Positions 23,750 through 32,697 of a DNA stretch of 64,000 nucleotides are shown piece after piece. The DNA comes from DATKBT01 sp035546295 (GTDB lineage Bacteria; Acidobacteriota; Thermoanaerobaculia; Multivoradales; Multivoraceae): positions 10,182 through 74,181 of the forward strand of contig DATKBT010000099.1 in NCBI GenBank assembly GCA_035546295.1. Reading direction: 5' to 3'. The position numbers and the translations under genes are program-made. Position 1 is the first letter of the stretch, and each line of letters starts with the position of its first letter. The notes beneath the pieces are model-generated. The model saw only the letters and a program-made list of their open reading frames with translations, was not told the origin of the DNA and searched no databases.

Positions 23750-25427
23750 GCCTCGGGACCCCTCCCCGTACGACGAGCTGCCGAAGCTCGCGGCCAACCA
23801 CGCGCCGCTCTCGCCGCTCTCCTTCCTACCACGGACTGCCGCGATCTGGCCCGATCGGCCGGCCATGATCCACGGCGCGATCCGGCGGACCTGGGCCGAG
23901 GAGTGGGAGCGCTGCCGGCGGCTCGCGGGCGCGCTGCGGGCGCGCGGGATCGGGCGCGGCGACACGGTCGGGATCCTGTCCCCGAACACCCCGGCGATGT
24001 TCGAGGCGCACTTCGGCGTGCCGGCGACCGGGGCGGTGCTCAACGCTCTCAACTATCGGCTCGACGCTGCCGGGATCGCGTTCATCCTCGAGCACTCCGA
24101 CACCCGGCTGATGCTCGCCGACACCGAGCTGGCGCCGACCCTGGCCGAGGCGCGCGAGCGGCTCGGGCGCGAGCTCGAGGTGATCGACATCGACGATCCG
24201 GAGGGGCCCGACCAGGGGCACGGCGAGCGCCTCGGGAAGGTCGAGTACGAGGAGCTGCTGGCGTCGGCGGAGCCGGTCGAGGAGTCGAAGTGGGAGCTTC
24301 CCGACGACGAGTGGCGGGCGGTCTCGCTCAACTACACCTCGGGCACCACGGGCAACCCCAAGGGCGTCGTCTACCACCACCGGGGCGCCTACCTCAATGC
24401 GCTCGGCAACGTGCTGACCTGGGGCATGGCGCAGCACCCCGTCTACCTGTGGACACTGCCGATGTTCCACTGCAACGGCTGGTGCTTCCCGTGGACGGTG
24501 ACCGCGATGGGCGGCACGCACGTCTGCCTGAGGAGGGTCGAGGCCGGGGCCGTCTATCGGGCCTTCGCCGAGCACGGTGTGACCCACCTGTGCGGCGCGC
24601 CGATCGTCATGCAGATGCTGCTCGGCGCCACCTCCGAGCAGCGGCGGCCGTTCGAGCAGCAGGTGCGCATGCTCACCGCGGCGGCACCGCCCCCCGCGGC
24701 GGTGCTCGCCGGGATGGCGAAGCTCGGCATCGAGGTCACCCACGTCTACGGCCTGACCGAGACCTACGGGCCCGCGGTCGTCTGCGCCTGGCAGGAGCCC
24801 TGGAACGAGCTTTCGATCGAGGAGCAGGCGCGGCTGCGCGCCCGCCAGGGCGTTCGCTCGCTGCCGCTCGAGGGGCTCGCGGTCGCAGACCCGAAGACGC
24901 TCGAGCCGGTGCCCGCCGACGGCGAGACGATGGGCGAGGTGCTGTTTCGCGGCAATCTGGTGATGAAGGGCTACCTCGCCAACCCGCGGGCGACCGAGGA
25001 GGCGTTCGCGGGCGGGTGGTTCCACAGCGGGGATCTGGGAGTGCTCCACCCCGACGGCTACGCCGAGCTGCGCGACCGGTCGAAGGACATCATCATCTCC
25101 GGCGGCGAGAACATCTCGTCGATCGAGGTCGAGGGCGTGCTCTACCGGCATCCGGCGGTCGCCGCGGCCGCGGTCGTGGCCCGCCCCGACGAGCGCTGGG
25201 GAGAGACCCCCTGCGCCTTCGTGGAGCTCAACGTCGAGCTCGAGAGCGGCGTCGAGGGGACGGTCGACCTCGAGGCGACGGAGGAGGCGTTGATCGCGTT
25301 CTGCCGGGACCACCTCGCCCACTACAAGTGCCCGCGGTCGGTGGTCTTCGGCGAGCTTCCCAAGACCTCGACCGGCAAGATCCGGAAGGTGGAGCTGCGC
25401 GAACGGGCGCGCAGGGCCGCCGAGTAG
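23748..25427 (+). CDS. Acyl-CoA synthetase (AMP-forming)
   Basis: This 559-residue ANL-superfamily ligase activates a carboxylic acid to its CoA thioester through an acyl-adenylate. The P-loop YTSGTTGNPKG is at 196-206. YGLTETYGP is the adenine-binding motif, and GWFHSGDLGVLHPDGYAELR with RSKDIIISGGENISSIEVE is the hinge region. PKTSTGKIRK carries the catalytic Lys near 544. The N terminus (PLSPLSFLPRTAAIWPDRPA) matches the medium-chain/methylmercaptopropionate-type synthetase group. The ATG at 23748 is supported by this match. Thirty-eight bases separate it from the kinase gene. Confidence 0.93.
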   Translation: MPRDPSPYDELPKLAANHAPLSPLSFLPRTAAIWPDRPAMIHGAIRRTWAEEWERCRRLAGALRARGIGRGDTVGILSPNTPAMFEAHFGVPATGAVLNALNYRLDAAGIAFILEHSDTRLMLADTELAPTLAEARERLGRELEVIDIDDPEGPDQGHGERLGKVEYEELLASAEPVEESKWELPDDEWRAVSLNYTSGTTGNPKGVVYHHRGAYLNALGNVLTWGMAQHPVYLWTLPMFHCNGWCFPWTVTAMGGTHVCLRRVEAGAVYRAFAEHGVTHLCGAPIVMQMLLGATSEQRRPFEQQVRMLTAAAPPPAAVLAGMAKLGIEVTHVYGLTETYGPAVVCAWQEPWNELSIEEQARLRARQGVRSLPLEGLAVADPKTLEPVPADGETMGEVLFRGNLVMKGYLANPRATEEAFAGGWFHSGDLGVLHPDGYAELRDRSKDIIISGGENISSIEVEGVLYRHPAVAAAAVVARPDERWGETPCAFVELNVELESGVEGTVDLEATEEALIAFCRDHLAHYKCPRSVVFGELPKTSTGKIRKVELRERARRAAE

Positions 25428-25438
25428 GGCCGCCGAGT
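25413..25438 (+). repeat. 13-base tandem duplication across the synthetase stop
   Basis: AGGGCCGCCGAGT occurs twice in direct succession, and the TAG stop codon spans the junction between the copies. It is probably a replication-slippage duplication. Confidence 0.8.
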
Positions 25439-25465
25439 CGAGGGCGATCCCGAGGCCGAACGATC

Positions 25466-27727
25466 GTGGCGGACTCCAAGAGCGACTGGGAGCGCGTCGA
25501 GCCGCTGCTCGATCGGGCGCTGGACCTCGAGGACTCTCGGCGTCGCGAGTTCCTCGACGAGATCGGATCCGACGATCCGGCGCTCCTGCAGCGCCTGCTC
25601 GAGCTGCTCCGGGCGACCGAGGAGCCGGACCTGATGATCGACCGGCCGCTGCACGCGGTGGCGCGGGGGCTGGTCGAGAAGGTGCCGATCGAGAAGCTCG
25701 ATCCCGCGCTGGCGCCCGGCAAGATGGTGGGTGTCTACCGGATCGTCGCCGAGATCGGCGAGGGCGGGATGGGGCGGGTGTTCCTGGCCGAGCGCGCGGA
25801 CGGCGAGTACCGACAGCGGGTGGCGCTCAAGGTGCTCAACGAGCAGGCCGACGTCGAGGCGGAGTCCTACTCGAGGTTTCGGCGGGAGAGGCAGATCCTG
25901 GCCGATCTGAGGCATCCGGGCATCGCGCGGCTGCTCGATGGCGGCGTGACCGCTGACGGCCGTCCCTACTTCGTCCTCGAGTACGTCGACGGCGTGCCGC
26001 TGGTGGAGTACTGCGAGCGCAGGCAGCTGCCCATCGACGAGCGCGTCCGGCTCCTGGTGCAGGTGTGCGAAGCGCTGCACTACGCACACCAGCGCGGGGT
26101 GGTGCATCGCGATCTGAAGCCCTCCAACCTCCTGGTGGAGGAGGATCCCGAGCGCGGCCGGCGGGTCTGCGTCCTCGATTTCGGAATCGCCCACCACGGG
26201 CGTCCCAGCGAGATCACGCTCACCGGGCAGATCATGGGAACGCCGGGGTACATGTCGCCGGAGCAGGCGAAGGGTCTCACCCACCTCGTCGACCGTCGAT
26301 GCGACGTCTTCGCGCTGGGGATCGTGCTCTACGAGCTGATCACGGGCCGCCAGCCGTTCGGGGGTGCCTCGGACTCGGCGGCGGTGGTGCTGCTGGCGAT
26401 CGCCGAGGCTTCCTTCGAGCCGATCCGCGGCCCGGTGTCCGAGATCGGCGAGGACCTCGCGGCGATCGTCGAGCGCTGCCTCGCGAAGGAGCCCGAGGAC
26501 CGCTACGACTCGATGAGAACGCTGGGCGCCGAGCTCGAGCGCTATCTGGCGGAGCGCTCGCTCTCCGGGCGCACCGGTTTCGTTTCCTCGGTGCGCGCCG
26601 CTCTGCAACGACGTTCGCTCGGCTGGCCGCTCGCGGCGGCTGCGCTTCTGCTGACGATCGTGGCGGTCGTGAGCTGGCGCGGAGTGGCCGAGGCCCGCCA
26701 CCGGCGAGAGGCCGCCGGGCATCTGGAGGCCGCGCGCCAGATCTCCAACCTCGCGCGCAGGGCCCACCTCTCGGAGGTCGGCGATCTGCGCGCCACGCGG
26801 GGCGAGATCGAGCTCCGCGTCGCCAGCATCCAAGGGGAGCTGGAGCGGGCCGCTCCCCGCGTCGGTGCGGCCGCACACTACGCCCTCGGGGTCGCGGCGC
26901 TCGAGCTCGGGGCGGCCTTCGATGCGATCGAGCACCTGAGCGCCGCCTGGGCGGGCGCGCTGCGCACCGACGAGGTGGCGTCGTCGCTGGTCGCCGCGGC
27001 GGCGGAGCGCCGTGGTCTGGTCTCGTCGATCGTCGACCTGTCGGGCGCGTCGCCGCTGCCGGAGGCGCTGCCGGAGGGCCTGCGGAGCCAGCTCGCAGCG
27101 GTGCTCGCGGCGGTCGGAGGAAGCGTACCGAACGAGCTCGCGGAGGCGCAGAGAGCTTGGCTCGACGGGCGTCACCGCGACGTGCTGGAGCAGGTTCGAA
27201 AGGCGACCGCACGCGAGCCCTGGCGCTACGAGAGCCTGCTCCTGGCCTCGGACTCGGCGGTCGAGCTGGCCCGAGAGGCGGCGGAGGAGAGCGAGCGCCG
27301 TCGCTGGAGCGACCAGGCCGCGAGAGCGCTCGGGGCGGCGGCGGAGCAGGGGAGGAGCGATCCTCGGGTCTACGATCGCCTATGCGCGCTGGGCCTGACG
27401 CGAACCGTGGCCGGCGGCGTGGCGAGCGCCGAGACCCTGGCTCCCTGCCGGCGTTCGGTCCGCCTCGATCCGCTGCGCTACGAGCCGCAGCTCCTGATCG
27501 CGCTCGGAACCCTCCGTCTGGGCGGCGCGCAGGAAGAGCGTGCCGAGGAAGCGGGTGCCAAGGAAGTTGATGCCGAGGAAGTTGATGCCGAGCAGCGGCA
27601 GGCGGCGCGACCTGATCTGGCCCGGGCGGCGGAAGCGATGGAGGTCGCGGCTCGCCTCGCGCCCGACGATCCCCTGGTGGCGCTGGTCGGGAGTTTCGTC
27701 GAGCAGCGGCGGGCCACCGGATCGTAG
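25466..27727 (+). CDS. Ser/Thr protein kinase, membrane-bound, with C-terminal repeat region
   Basis: This 753-residue Hanks-type kinase has the glycine loop IGEGGMGRV (98-105), Lys122 in VALKVL, the catalytic loop HRDLKPSN (214-221), DFG (238-240) and GTPGYMSPEQA (258-268). A short N-terminal region (1-80, DLEDSRRREFLDEI) is the one often found before this kinase class in Acidobacteriota and Planctomycetes. One TM helix (about 386-404) separates the cytosolic kinase from an extracytoplasmic helical region (about 410-753) that probably holds TPR-like repeats. GTG at 25466 is chosen with GAGG 11 bases upstream. A 15-base duplication near 27557-27586 adds an acidic EVDAE repeat. Confidence 0.92.
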   Translation: MADSKSDWERVEPLLDRALDLEDSRRREFLDEIGSDDPALLQRLLELLRATEEPDLMIDRPLHAVARGLVEKVPIEKLDPALAPGKMVGVYRIVAEIGEGGMGRVFLAERADGEYRQRVALKVLNEQADVEAESYSRFRRERQILADLRHPGIARLLDGGVTADGRPYFVLEYVDGVPLVEYCERRQLPIDERVRLLVQVCEALHYAHQRGVVHRDLKPSNLLVEEDPERGRRVCVLDFGIAHHGRPSEITLTGQIMGTPGYMSPEQAKGLTHLVDRRCDVFALGIVLYELITGRQPFGGASDSAAVVLLAIAEASFEPIRGPVSEIGEDLAAIVERCLAKEPEDRYDSMRTLGAELERYLAERSLSGRTGFVSSVRAALQRRSLGWPLAAAALLLTIVAVVSWRGVAEARHRREAAGHLEAARQISNLARRAHLSEVGDLRATRGEIELRVASIQGELERAAPRVGAAAHYALGVAALELGAAFDAIEHLSAAWAGALRTDEVASSLVAAAAERRGLVSSIVDLSGASPLPEALPEGLRSQLAAVLAAVGGSVPNELAEAQRAWLDGRHRDVLEQVRKATAREPWRYESLLLASDSAVELAREAAEESERRRWSDQAARALGAAAEQGRSDPRVYDRLCALGLTRTVAGGVASAETLAPCRRSVRLDPLRYEPQLLIALGTLRLGGAQEERAEEAGAKEVDAEEVDAEQRQAARPDLARAAEAMEVAARLAPDDPLVALVGSFVEQRRATGS
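27557..27586 (+). repeat. 15-base in-frame tandem repeat in the kinase gene
   Basis: Two near-perfect copies of GCCGAGGAAGTTGAT are preceded by a partial copy. They encode the acidic AKEVDAEEVDAE stretch near the kinase C terminus. Confidence 0.8.
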
Positions 27728-27732
27728 CGAGG

Positions 27733-27749
27733 GCCGGCTCACCGCCGGC
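27733..27749. terminator. Short hairpin between converging genes
   Basis: GCCGGC/GCCGGC form a six-pair stem with a five-base loop, six bases after the kinase stop and just beyond the opposing gene end. There is no U tract, so termination is only inferred from position. Confidence 0.4.
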
Positions 27750-27761
27750 GAGCCGTCGAGC

Positions 27762-29645
27762 CTACGGCGAGGATCGGAGGCGCCGTCGGAGATCGCGGGC
27801 GGTGCGCTCGATCTCGGCATCCAGGTCCTGCTCGAGCAGCCGGTCGAGCATGCCGATCGCCTCGCGGACGCCGCCTCCCCGGGCCGTCTCGATCGCCCGC
27901 GAGATCGTGCTCACGCCACGGTTGTGGCGGGCCACGCGGACGATCTCGTCGATCGCGGCTCCGAGCTGGCCGCGCAGCCCGGGCGGGAGGTCCTGGTCGA
28001 GGCGCTCGGCGATCGCCTGACCGCGGTCGAGCTCACCGTGGTTGACCAGCCAGCCGGCGAGCTCGAGCTCGGTGGTGGCGAGCTGCTCCTCCTGCCGGTG
28101 CAGGAGCTCGGGGCGGCGGAAGCGGCGAAGGCGCGGCGCGAGCGCGCGAGCACGCTCGCAGCCGCCGCTGCGACAGAGCGCAAGGCCCAGGTGGAGGAGG
28201 ACCTGGGGCTCGCCCGGCAGGAGCTCTGCGGCACGACCGAGCGCCGTGATCGCTTCGCTCAGCCCTTGCTCGGTGAGGCCCCAGACCGGCGGGCCCTGGT
28301 CCGAGATCAGCCAGCTCTGGCCGAGCGCGGCGAGCGCGGCGCCACGAGTGGGATCGATCGCGACCGACCGCCTCAGGTGCGCGCGGGCAGCGAGCAGGTC
28401 CCGGGTGTCGATCTCGTTCCACTCGACGCCGTCGCGTTGCTGGCGCAGGAGACGGCGGAGCATCGACTCGCCGAGCAGATGAAGCGCGATCGCTTCTCGT
28501 GGCGCCGCTTCGACCGCCTCGCGGTACCAGACCTCGGCGGTGCCGTGGTCGCCCTCGAGGTCCGCGACCTCGCCCAGGCCCGCCCTCGCGAGACCGCTCG
28601 ACGGATCGAGCCTCAGGGCCTCTTCGAGCAGGGAGCGGGCGTCGCGGGAACGGCCGAGCCGGACGGCGAGCTCGCCGAGCTGCGCCAGCGTCTCGCCGGG
28701 CGTCAGATCGCGCGGCGCCGGCAGCGGCGAGCCGGTCGCGGCGCGGACCACCAGCACCGGCAGCTCGGGCTGGTCCAGGTAGCGCTCGAGCTCCGCCTCG
28801 AGCCCCAGAGACGTCCGCTCGAAGGTCTGCTCGAACGCGTCGCTCGGATCGGCGCCCGCGGCGAGCTCGAGCAGGTAGCGGCCGAGCAGCTCGCGCCGGT
28901 CGGTCGCGCTCAGGAGGTAGTGGACGAAGGCCCAGGACTCGGCGTAGAACGCGCCCCGGCGGTCGCCTCCGTGGTCGTGGTCAAGCGCCGTGGTCGACTC
29001 GACGGCGACCAGGTCGGCGAGCGGCATCCAGCTCTCGCGTTGCAGCCAGTCGAGGTGGCGGGTCTTGGGCAGGCCGAGCACCGCCCGCTCCTCCTCGATG
29101 CGGGCCGTGGAGTAGTACTCGGCGAGACCCTCGTTGAGCCAGAGCGGCGCCCACGGGAGGTTGCGGCGGACCCAGGCGTGGAGCGCCTCGTGGAACAGCG
29201 TCTCGAGCGGCAGGGGCGAGGCGCTGGCGTCGATCACTAGGCGGTTTCCGAAGATCGAGGTCTGGAAGAAGCCGGTGACCTTGTCGTCGGCGCGTCCGGC
29301 GCTGCGGTCGCCGACGCGGCCGCCAACGCGGTCGCCAACGCGTGGTGCGAAACGGAGGTACTCGCGGCGGTCGCCGAGGACGAAGACGCGGGTGTCGATG
29401 GAGCTCTCTACGGCCTGGGGCGTGATCTCTGCCAGCAGTCCGCGCAGGCGCTCGAGCCGATCGGCCAGGACCGAGGCGCTGCGCCGGTCGAGATCGGTGA
29501 GCAGCGTGAACGCCGGCGTCTCGACCGCCAGCCAGGACGACCCGGCGCCGGGAGGTGTGCTGCGGGTCTGCCCTGCCGCCGGTCGCGTGCAGGGCAGCGC
29601 GGTCGAGACGATCAGCAGGAGCAGCGGCGCAGCGAGGGATCGCAC
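27762..29645 (-). CDS. Exported gluzincin-type peptidase (peptidase MA-like) with TPRs
   Basis: This 627-residue protein has a signal peptide (about 1-26) and a zinc-peptidase core. HEALH gives His152, Glu153 and His156, and NEGLAEYY (Glu172) supplies the third ligand, as in the peptidase_MA/DUF1570 group. The second half (about 300-560) has tandem TPR-like helices (for example LGRSRDARSLLEEALRLDPSS). It follows the M56 gene by 58 bases on the same strand, probably in one operon. A Gly-Asp-Arg repeat (residues about 103-117) comes from a 12-base DNA repeat. The substrate is unknown. Confidence 0.82.
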   Translation of the reverse strand: MRSLAAPLLLLIVSTALPCTRPAAGQTRSTPPGAGSSWLAVETPAFTLLTDLDRRSASVLADRLERLRGLLAEITPQAVESSIDTRVFVLGDRREYLRFAPRVGDRVGGRVGDRSAGRADDKVTGFFQTSIFGNRLVIDASASPLPLETLFHEALHAWVRRNLPWAPLWLNEGLAEYYSTARIEEERAVLGLPKTRHLDWLQRESWMPLADLVAVESTTALDHDHGGDRRGAFYAESWAFVHYLLSATDRRELLGRYLLELAAGADPSDAFEQTFERTSLGLEAELERYLDQPELPVLVVRAATGSPLPAPRDLTPGETLAQLGELAVRLGRSRDARSLLEEALRLDPSSGLARAGLGEVADLEGDHGTAEVWYREAVEAAPREAIALHLLGESMLRRLLRQQRDGVEWNEIDTRDLLAARAHLRRSVAIDPTRGAALAALGQSWLISDQGPPVWGLTEQGLSEAITALGRAAELLPGEPQVLLHLGLALCRSGGCERARALAPRLRRFRRPELLHRQEEQLATTELELAGWLVNHGELDRGQAIAERLDQDLPPGLRGQLGAAIDEIVRVARHNRGVSTISRAIETARGGGVREAIGMLDRLLEQDLDAEIERTARDLRRRLRSSP

Positions 29646-29703
29646 GCTCGGAGTCTAAAGGGATTCCTCACGCGGCGACTCGCCGCACGCCGAGGATCGC
29701 TTC

Positions 29704-32022
29704 TTACTCGACGCCTGGGCGACGGCGCGAGCGCGCGCGGTCACGCTCGAGCTCCTCGAGCTGTTCCCGCAGCCGATCGATCCGCTCCTGGAGACGCTCG
29801 ATGTGCCGGAGTTGGACCTCCTCGCGCCGCCGATGCGCCTCGTCGCTGCGCGGCGTCCCGGGCCGCACCGCGACGCGGGGCTCGAGGCGCCGGACCTCGC
29901 GGATGCGGTGCTCGATCCTCCTTCGTTCCTGGTCCTCGGCGCGCCGCCGCTCGTCGACCTCGACGCGTCGGGCGCGACGCTTCTCCTCTCGCACGATCCG
30001 GCGCTCGGCCTCGGCGCGGTCGAGGACCGAGCGTCTCGCCTGCTCGGCGCGGCGAGCGGACGCCTCTCGCCGGACGGCCTCGGTCGCCTGGCGCTCCGCG
30101 GTGGCCTGGCGCTCCGCGATCGTCCGGCGCTCCGCGGTGGCCTGGTGCTCCGCGATCGTCCGGCGCTCCGCGATCGCTCGACGCTCGGCGCTGCTTCGGC
30201 GGGGCTTCTCGTCGAGGCGCTGCAGCGCGAGAGCCTGCCGTTCGACGGCGGCGGCGACCGCTTCCGGCGCGACCCTCGGCTCGGGACGCGGCTCGGCCGC
30301 AGCGCGCGGGCTCCGTCCGGCTGCGAGGCGGCTCCAGCCGGCGGCCAGCTCCGCCTCCATCTCGGCGATCTCGATCTCCAGGTGGTAGATCCGAGCGCGC
30401 AGCTCGGCCTCGTCCGGCTGCACGGCGTCGTCCATCCTCGGCAGCCCGGATGGAATCTCGGGAGCGGGCGGCGGCGCCGGCGTCACGACGCCGCGAGGCG
30501 CCGGGGCCATGCCCGGGATCGCGGGACGTGGCGCGGCGAGAGGCTCGAAGTGGGAGGGCTCCGGCAGTCTCGGCTCGCCTGCGTCGAGCCTCCACCACCG
30601 AGCGGGTTCGGGCGCGGGCGTGGGCTCTGCGGGCTCGCCGGGAGCCGCCAGAGCCGGGAGACGGGGCGCCGCCGGCGACGCGAGAGTGAAGGCCGCCGGC
30701 GACGGAACACGGGGAGCCGGCAACGAGGGTGGCTGCGGCGGCTGCGTCGTCGGCTGCGTCGTTGGCCGCGCCGGCTGGGGCGCCGGAACCGGGCGGACGC
30801 TCGGTCGGGGCGTGATCGGCGGTGGCGGGGGCGCCCAAGAGGCCGCCGTGATCGTCGTGCCGGTGAAGGCCGGGGCCGTGAAGATCGTGACGACGGCGCC
30901 GACCGCGAGGAGCGCCAGCCAGGGGGAGGCCGACCGGTGATGCGAGAGGCCGCCCGCGACCAGCCGGCGCACGCGATCGCCGAGCGTCGACGGCGTCGCC
31001 GCCAGCGTGCTAGCGCCGTAGGCCTGGTCCAGCGCCGGCCATCGGCTCCGGCCGCCGCCGCGGACGGTCCAGGCGGCGGCCTTGGCGAGCGCGCGCGCCA
31101 GGGCGAGGGGCTGGCCGGTGAGTCGTGAAGCCCACTCGTCGCTCGCCAGCTCGAACAGGGCAGCCAGACGACGGCGCGCCACTCGGTGGAGAGGCTGGAA
31201 GGGGAGGAGGATCTCGAACAGACGGGCGACGAGCTGCCAGACGGCGTCGCGCCTCGCGACGTGAGCCAGCTCGTGCGCGAGCACGGCGTCCAGCTCGTCG
31301 GCGTCGAGCTCGACCAGGGCCCGCGAGGGCAGACAGATCTCGGGACGGCGAAAGCCGCGCACGATCGGGACCTTCAAGCGATCCGAGACCGCGAGGACGA
31401 TCGGCCGCCGGAGGCCGGCCGCCTCTCGGAGACGCTCGAGCGCCGCCACCGTCTCACTGCCGCTGAGGACCTCCCGGTGCGACAGCCTTCGGCGGAGTCG
31501 AGCGCTGGCGATCACCAGGCGGACGCTCAGCCAGCCCGCGGCCAGGAGCCAGAGCGCGAGCAGGGTCCGGACCGCGGTCTCGACGACGGCGGCTCGCGCG
31601 GTGAGCGCCGCCGGCGCCTCGGAAGCCAGCGCCACGGTCACCGGCGCCGTCGGGCTCTGCGATGTCGCCCCGGCGAGCTCGGCGGGTCCGAGCAAGGACG
31701 CGGCGCCGGGCGTCGCCTCGGTCGTGCTCCCCTGCTCGGGGCTCACTTGCTCTGGGTTCACCAGCTCGGTGGAGGGCTGATGATGGCCGATCTCGAACCG
31801 CCCTGCCAGCGGCTCGACGGAGAGGGTCGCCTGCAGGCCGGTGGTCAGCAGGCCGGCCAGGAGCGCCAGCTTCCACAGCCGCTCCTCGACCCCCAGGGAT
31901 CCGTGCCGGCGCGCCCAGAGCGTCGACAGCCAGCAGAGCCCCAGCAGGATCGTGCTGTGGGCCAGGTAGGTGAGCGCCCAGCCGAGCGATGTACCGGTCG
32001 AGAGCTGCGTGGTGTCGAGCAT
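29704..32022 (-). CDS. BlaR1/MecR1-type M56 metallopeptidase with coiled-coil tail
   Basis: This 772-residue membrane protein has N-terminal TM helices (about 15-35, 50-66, 148-172), then a cytosolic M56 zinc protease domain with AHELAHVARRD (His250, Glu251, His254). A TM helix follows near 348-366. M56 proteins paired with BlaI act as sensor-proteases that relieve repression. In place of a penicillin-binding sensor domain there is a Pro-rich stretch (about 375-510) and a highly charged coiled coil (about 540-770) with six AERxxx hexapeptide repeats. The signal it reads is therefore not the usual beta-lactam. It follows blaI by 138 bases. Confidence 0.88.
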   Translation of the reverse strand: MLDTTQLSTGTSLGWALTYLAHSTILLGLCWLSTLWARRHGSLGVEERLWKLALLAGLLTTGLQATLSVEPLAGRFEIGHHQPSTELVNPEQVSPEQGSTTEATPGAASLLGPAELAGATSQSPTAPVTVALASEAPAALTARAAVVETAVRTLLALWLLAAGWLSVRLVIASARLRRRLSHREVLSGSETVAALERLREAAGLRRPIVLAVSDRLKVPIVRGFRRPEICLPSRALVELDADELDAVLAHELAHVARRDAVWQLVARLFEILLPFQPLHRVARRRLAALFELASDEWASRLTGQPLALARALAKAAAWTVRGGGRSRWPALDQAYGASTLAATPSTLGDRVRRLVAGGLSHHRSASPWLALLAVGAVVTIFTAPAFTGTTITAASWAPPPPPITPRPSVRPVPAPQPARPTTQPTTQPPQPPSLPAPRVPSPAAFTLASPAAPRLPALAAPGEPAEPTPAPEPARWWRLDAGEPRLPEPSHFEPLAAPRPAIPGMAPAPRGVVTPAPPPAPEIPSGLPRMDDAVQPDEAELRARIYHLEIEIAEMEAELAAGWSRLAAGRSPRAAAEPRPEPRVAPEAVAAAVERQALALQRLDEKPRRSSAERRAIAERRTIAEHQATAERRTIAERQATAERQATEAVRREASARRAEQARRSVLDRAEAERRIVREEKRRARRVEVDERRRAEDQERRRIEHRIREVRRLEPRVAVRPGTPRSDEAHRRREEVQLRHIERLQERIDRLREQLEELERDRARSRRRPGVE
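30083..30190. repeat. 18-base tandem repeat (six copies) in the M56 gene
   Basis: Six 18-base units run end to end with few mismatches. On the minus strand each encodes AERR(T/A)I or AE(R/H)QAT. They build the middle of the charged coiled coil. Confidence 0.9.
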
Positions 32023-32160
32023 GATGTCTCCTCGAGGGCTGGCCGGCGCGGGATCAGGAGCTCCGACCCGAGAGGGTCGAGTCGGGAGCGGTCGAATCGG
32101 GAGCGGCTGGAGTGGGCTCCGAGGGCGTGCTGTGTCGTACGGAACGGCGCGCGTGGGTGT

Positions 32161-32556
32161 TCATGGTTCCCCCTCCCGGGTCTCCGCATGCTCGGCCCGG
32201 GCAATCAGGCGGCGGAGCTCTTCGAGCTCGTCGGGATCGATCTCGCGCTCCTGGAGCAGGTGGCTGACGACCGCGGCGACCGAGCCGTCGAACAGCCGGT
32301 CGGTGAGCTCCCCGAGCATCGAGCGGCGGACCTCCGCCTCGGTGATCGTGGGCCGGTAGACGTACCTGCGCCCCTCGGTGCGATGCGTGACCACGCCCTT
32401 TCGCTCCATCTTGCCGAGCATGGTGGCGATCGTGGTCGGCGCCAGCCGGCGTTCCTTCCACAGCGCCCGGTACACCTCGGCGGCAGGGGCCTCCCCCTGC
32501 TCCCAGAGGATCTGCATGATCGCGTGCTGGAGGTCTCCGAGCTGGCTGCGGCTCAT
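32161..32556 (-). CDS. BlaI/MecI-family transcriptional repressor
   Basis: This 131-residue winged-helix repressor reads GDLQHAIMQILWEQGEAPAAEVYRAL, then TTIATMLGKMERKGVVTH, which is the BlaI DNA-binding domain, followed by a C-terminal dimerisation helix (ELTDRLFDGSVAAVVSHLL). The start at 32556 (MSRSQLGDLQ) is preferred over an upstream ATG because the family begins here. It heads an operon with the M56 protease, its expected antirepressor. A promoter and a dyad operator lie directly upstream, so autorepression is likely. Confidence 0.92.
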   Translation of the reverse strand: MSRSQLGDLQHAIMQILWEQGEAPAAEVYRALWKERRLAPTTIATMLGKMERKGVVTHRTEGRRYVYRPTITEAEVRRSMLGELTDRLFDGSVAAVVSHLLQEREIDPDELEELRRLIARAEHAETREGEP

Positions 32557-32566
32557 GACGACCGCG

Positions 32567-32595
32567 ATAGTACTACCGAGGTAGTTGATCGTCAA
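32567..32595 (-). promoter_or_regulatory. Promoter of the blaI-M56 operon
   Basis: On the minus strand TTGACG (-35) and TACTAT (-10) are separated by exactly 17 bases. Each matches five of six consensus bases (TTGACA, TATAAT). The -10 ends 10 bases before the BlaI start codon, so the leader is very short. The spacer contains the dyad operator. Confidence 0.8.
32572..32585. promoter_or_regulatory. Probable BlaI operator
   Basis: ACTACC-GA-GGTAGT is a perfect six-base dyad with a two-base centre, lying inside the promoter spacer. BlaI-family repressors bind similar TAC/GTA dyads at their own promoters. Repressor binding here would block RNA polymerase. Confidence 0.75.
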
Positions 32596-32697
32596 CGGGC
32601 GCGCAATGAATGCCGCGATCCGTCCCCTGGCGCCGCCGGCCGCGAGCCGTCGGCGCAGCGGGCACGCGACGAGCGGTGCACGACCCGGAGGCCGAGC

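Noticed and set aside
23826..25322. Long minus-strand ORF opposite the acyl-CoA synthetase
   Set aside because: The plus strand carries all ANL motifs; the antisense product has no recognisable domain.
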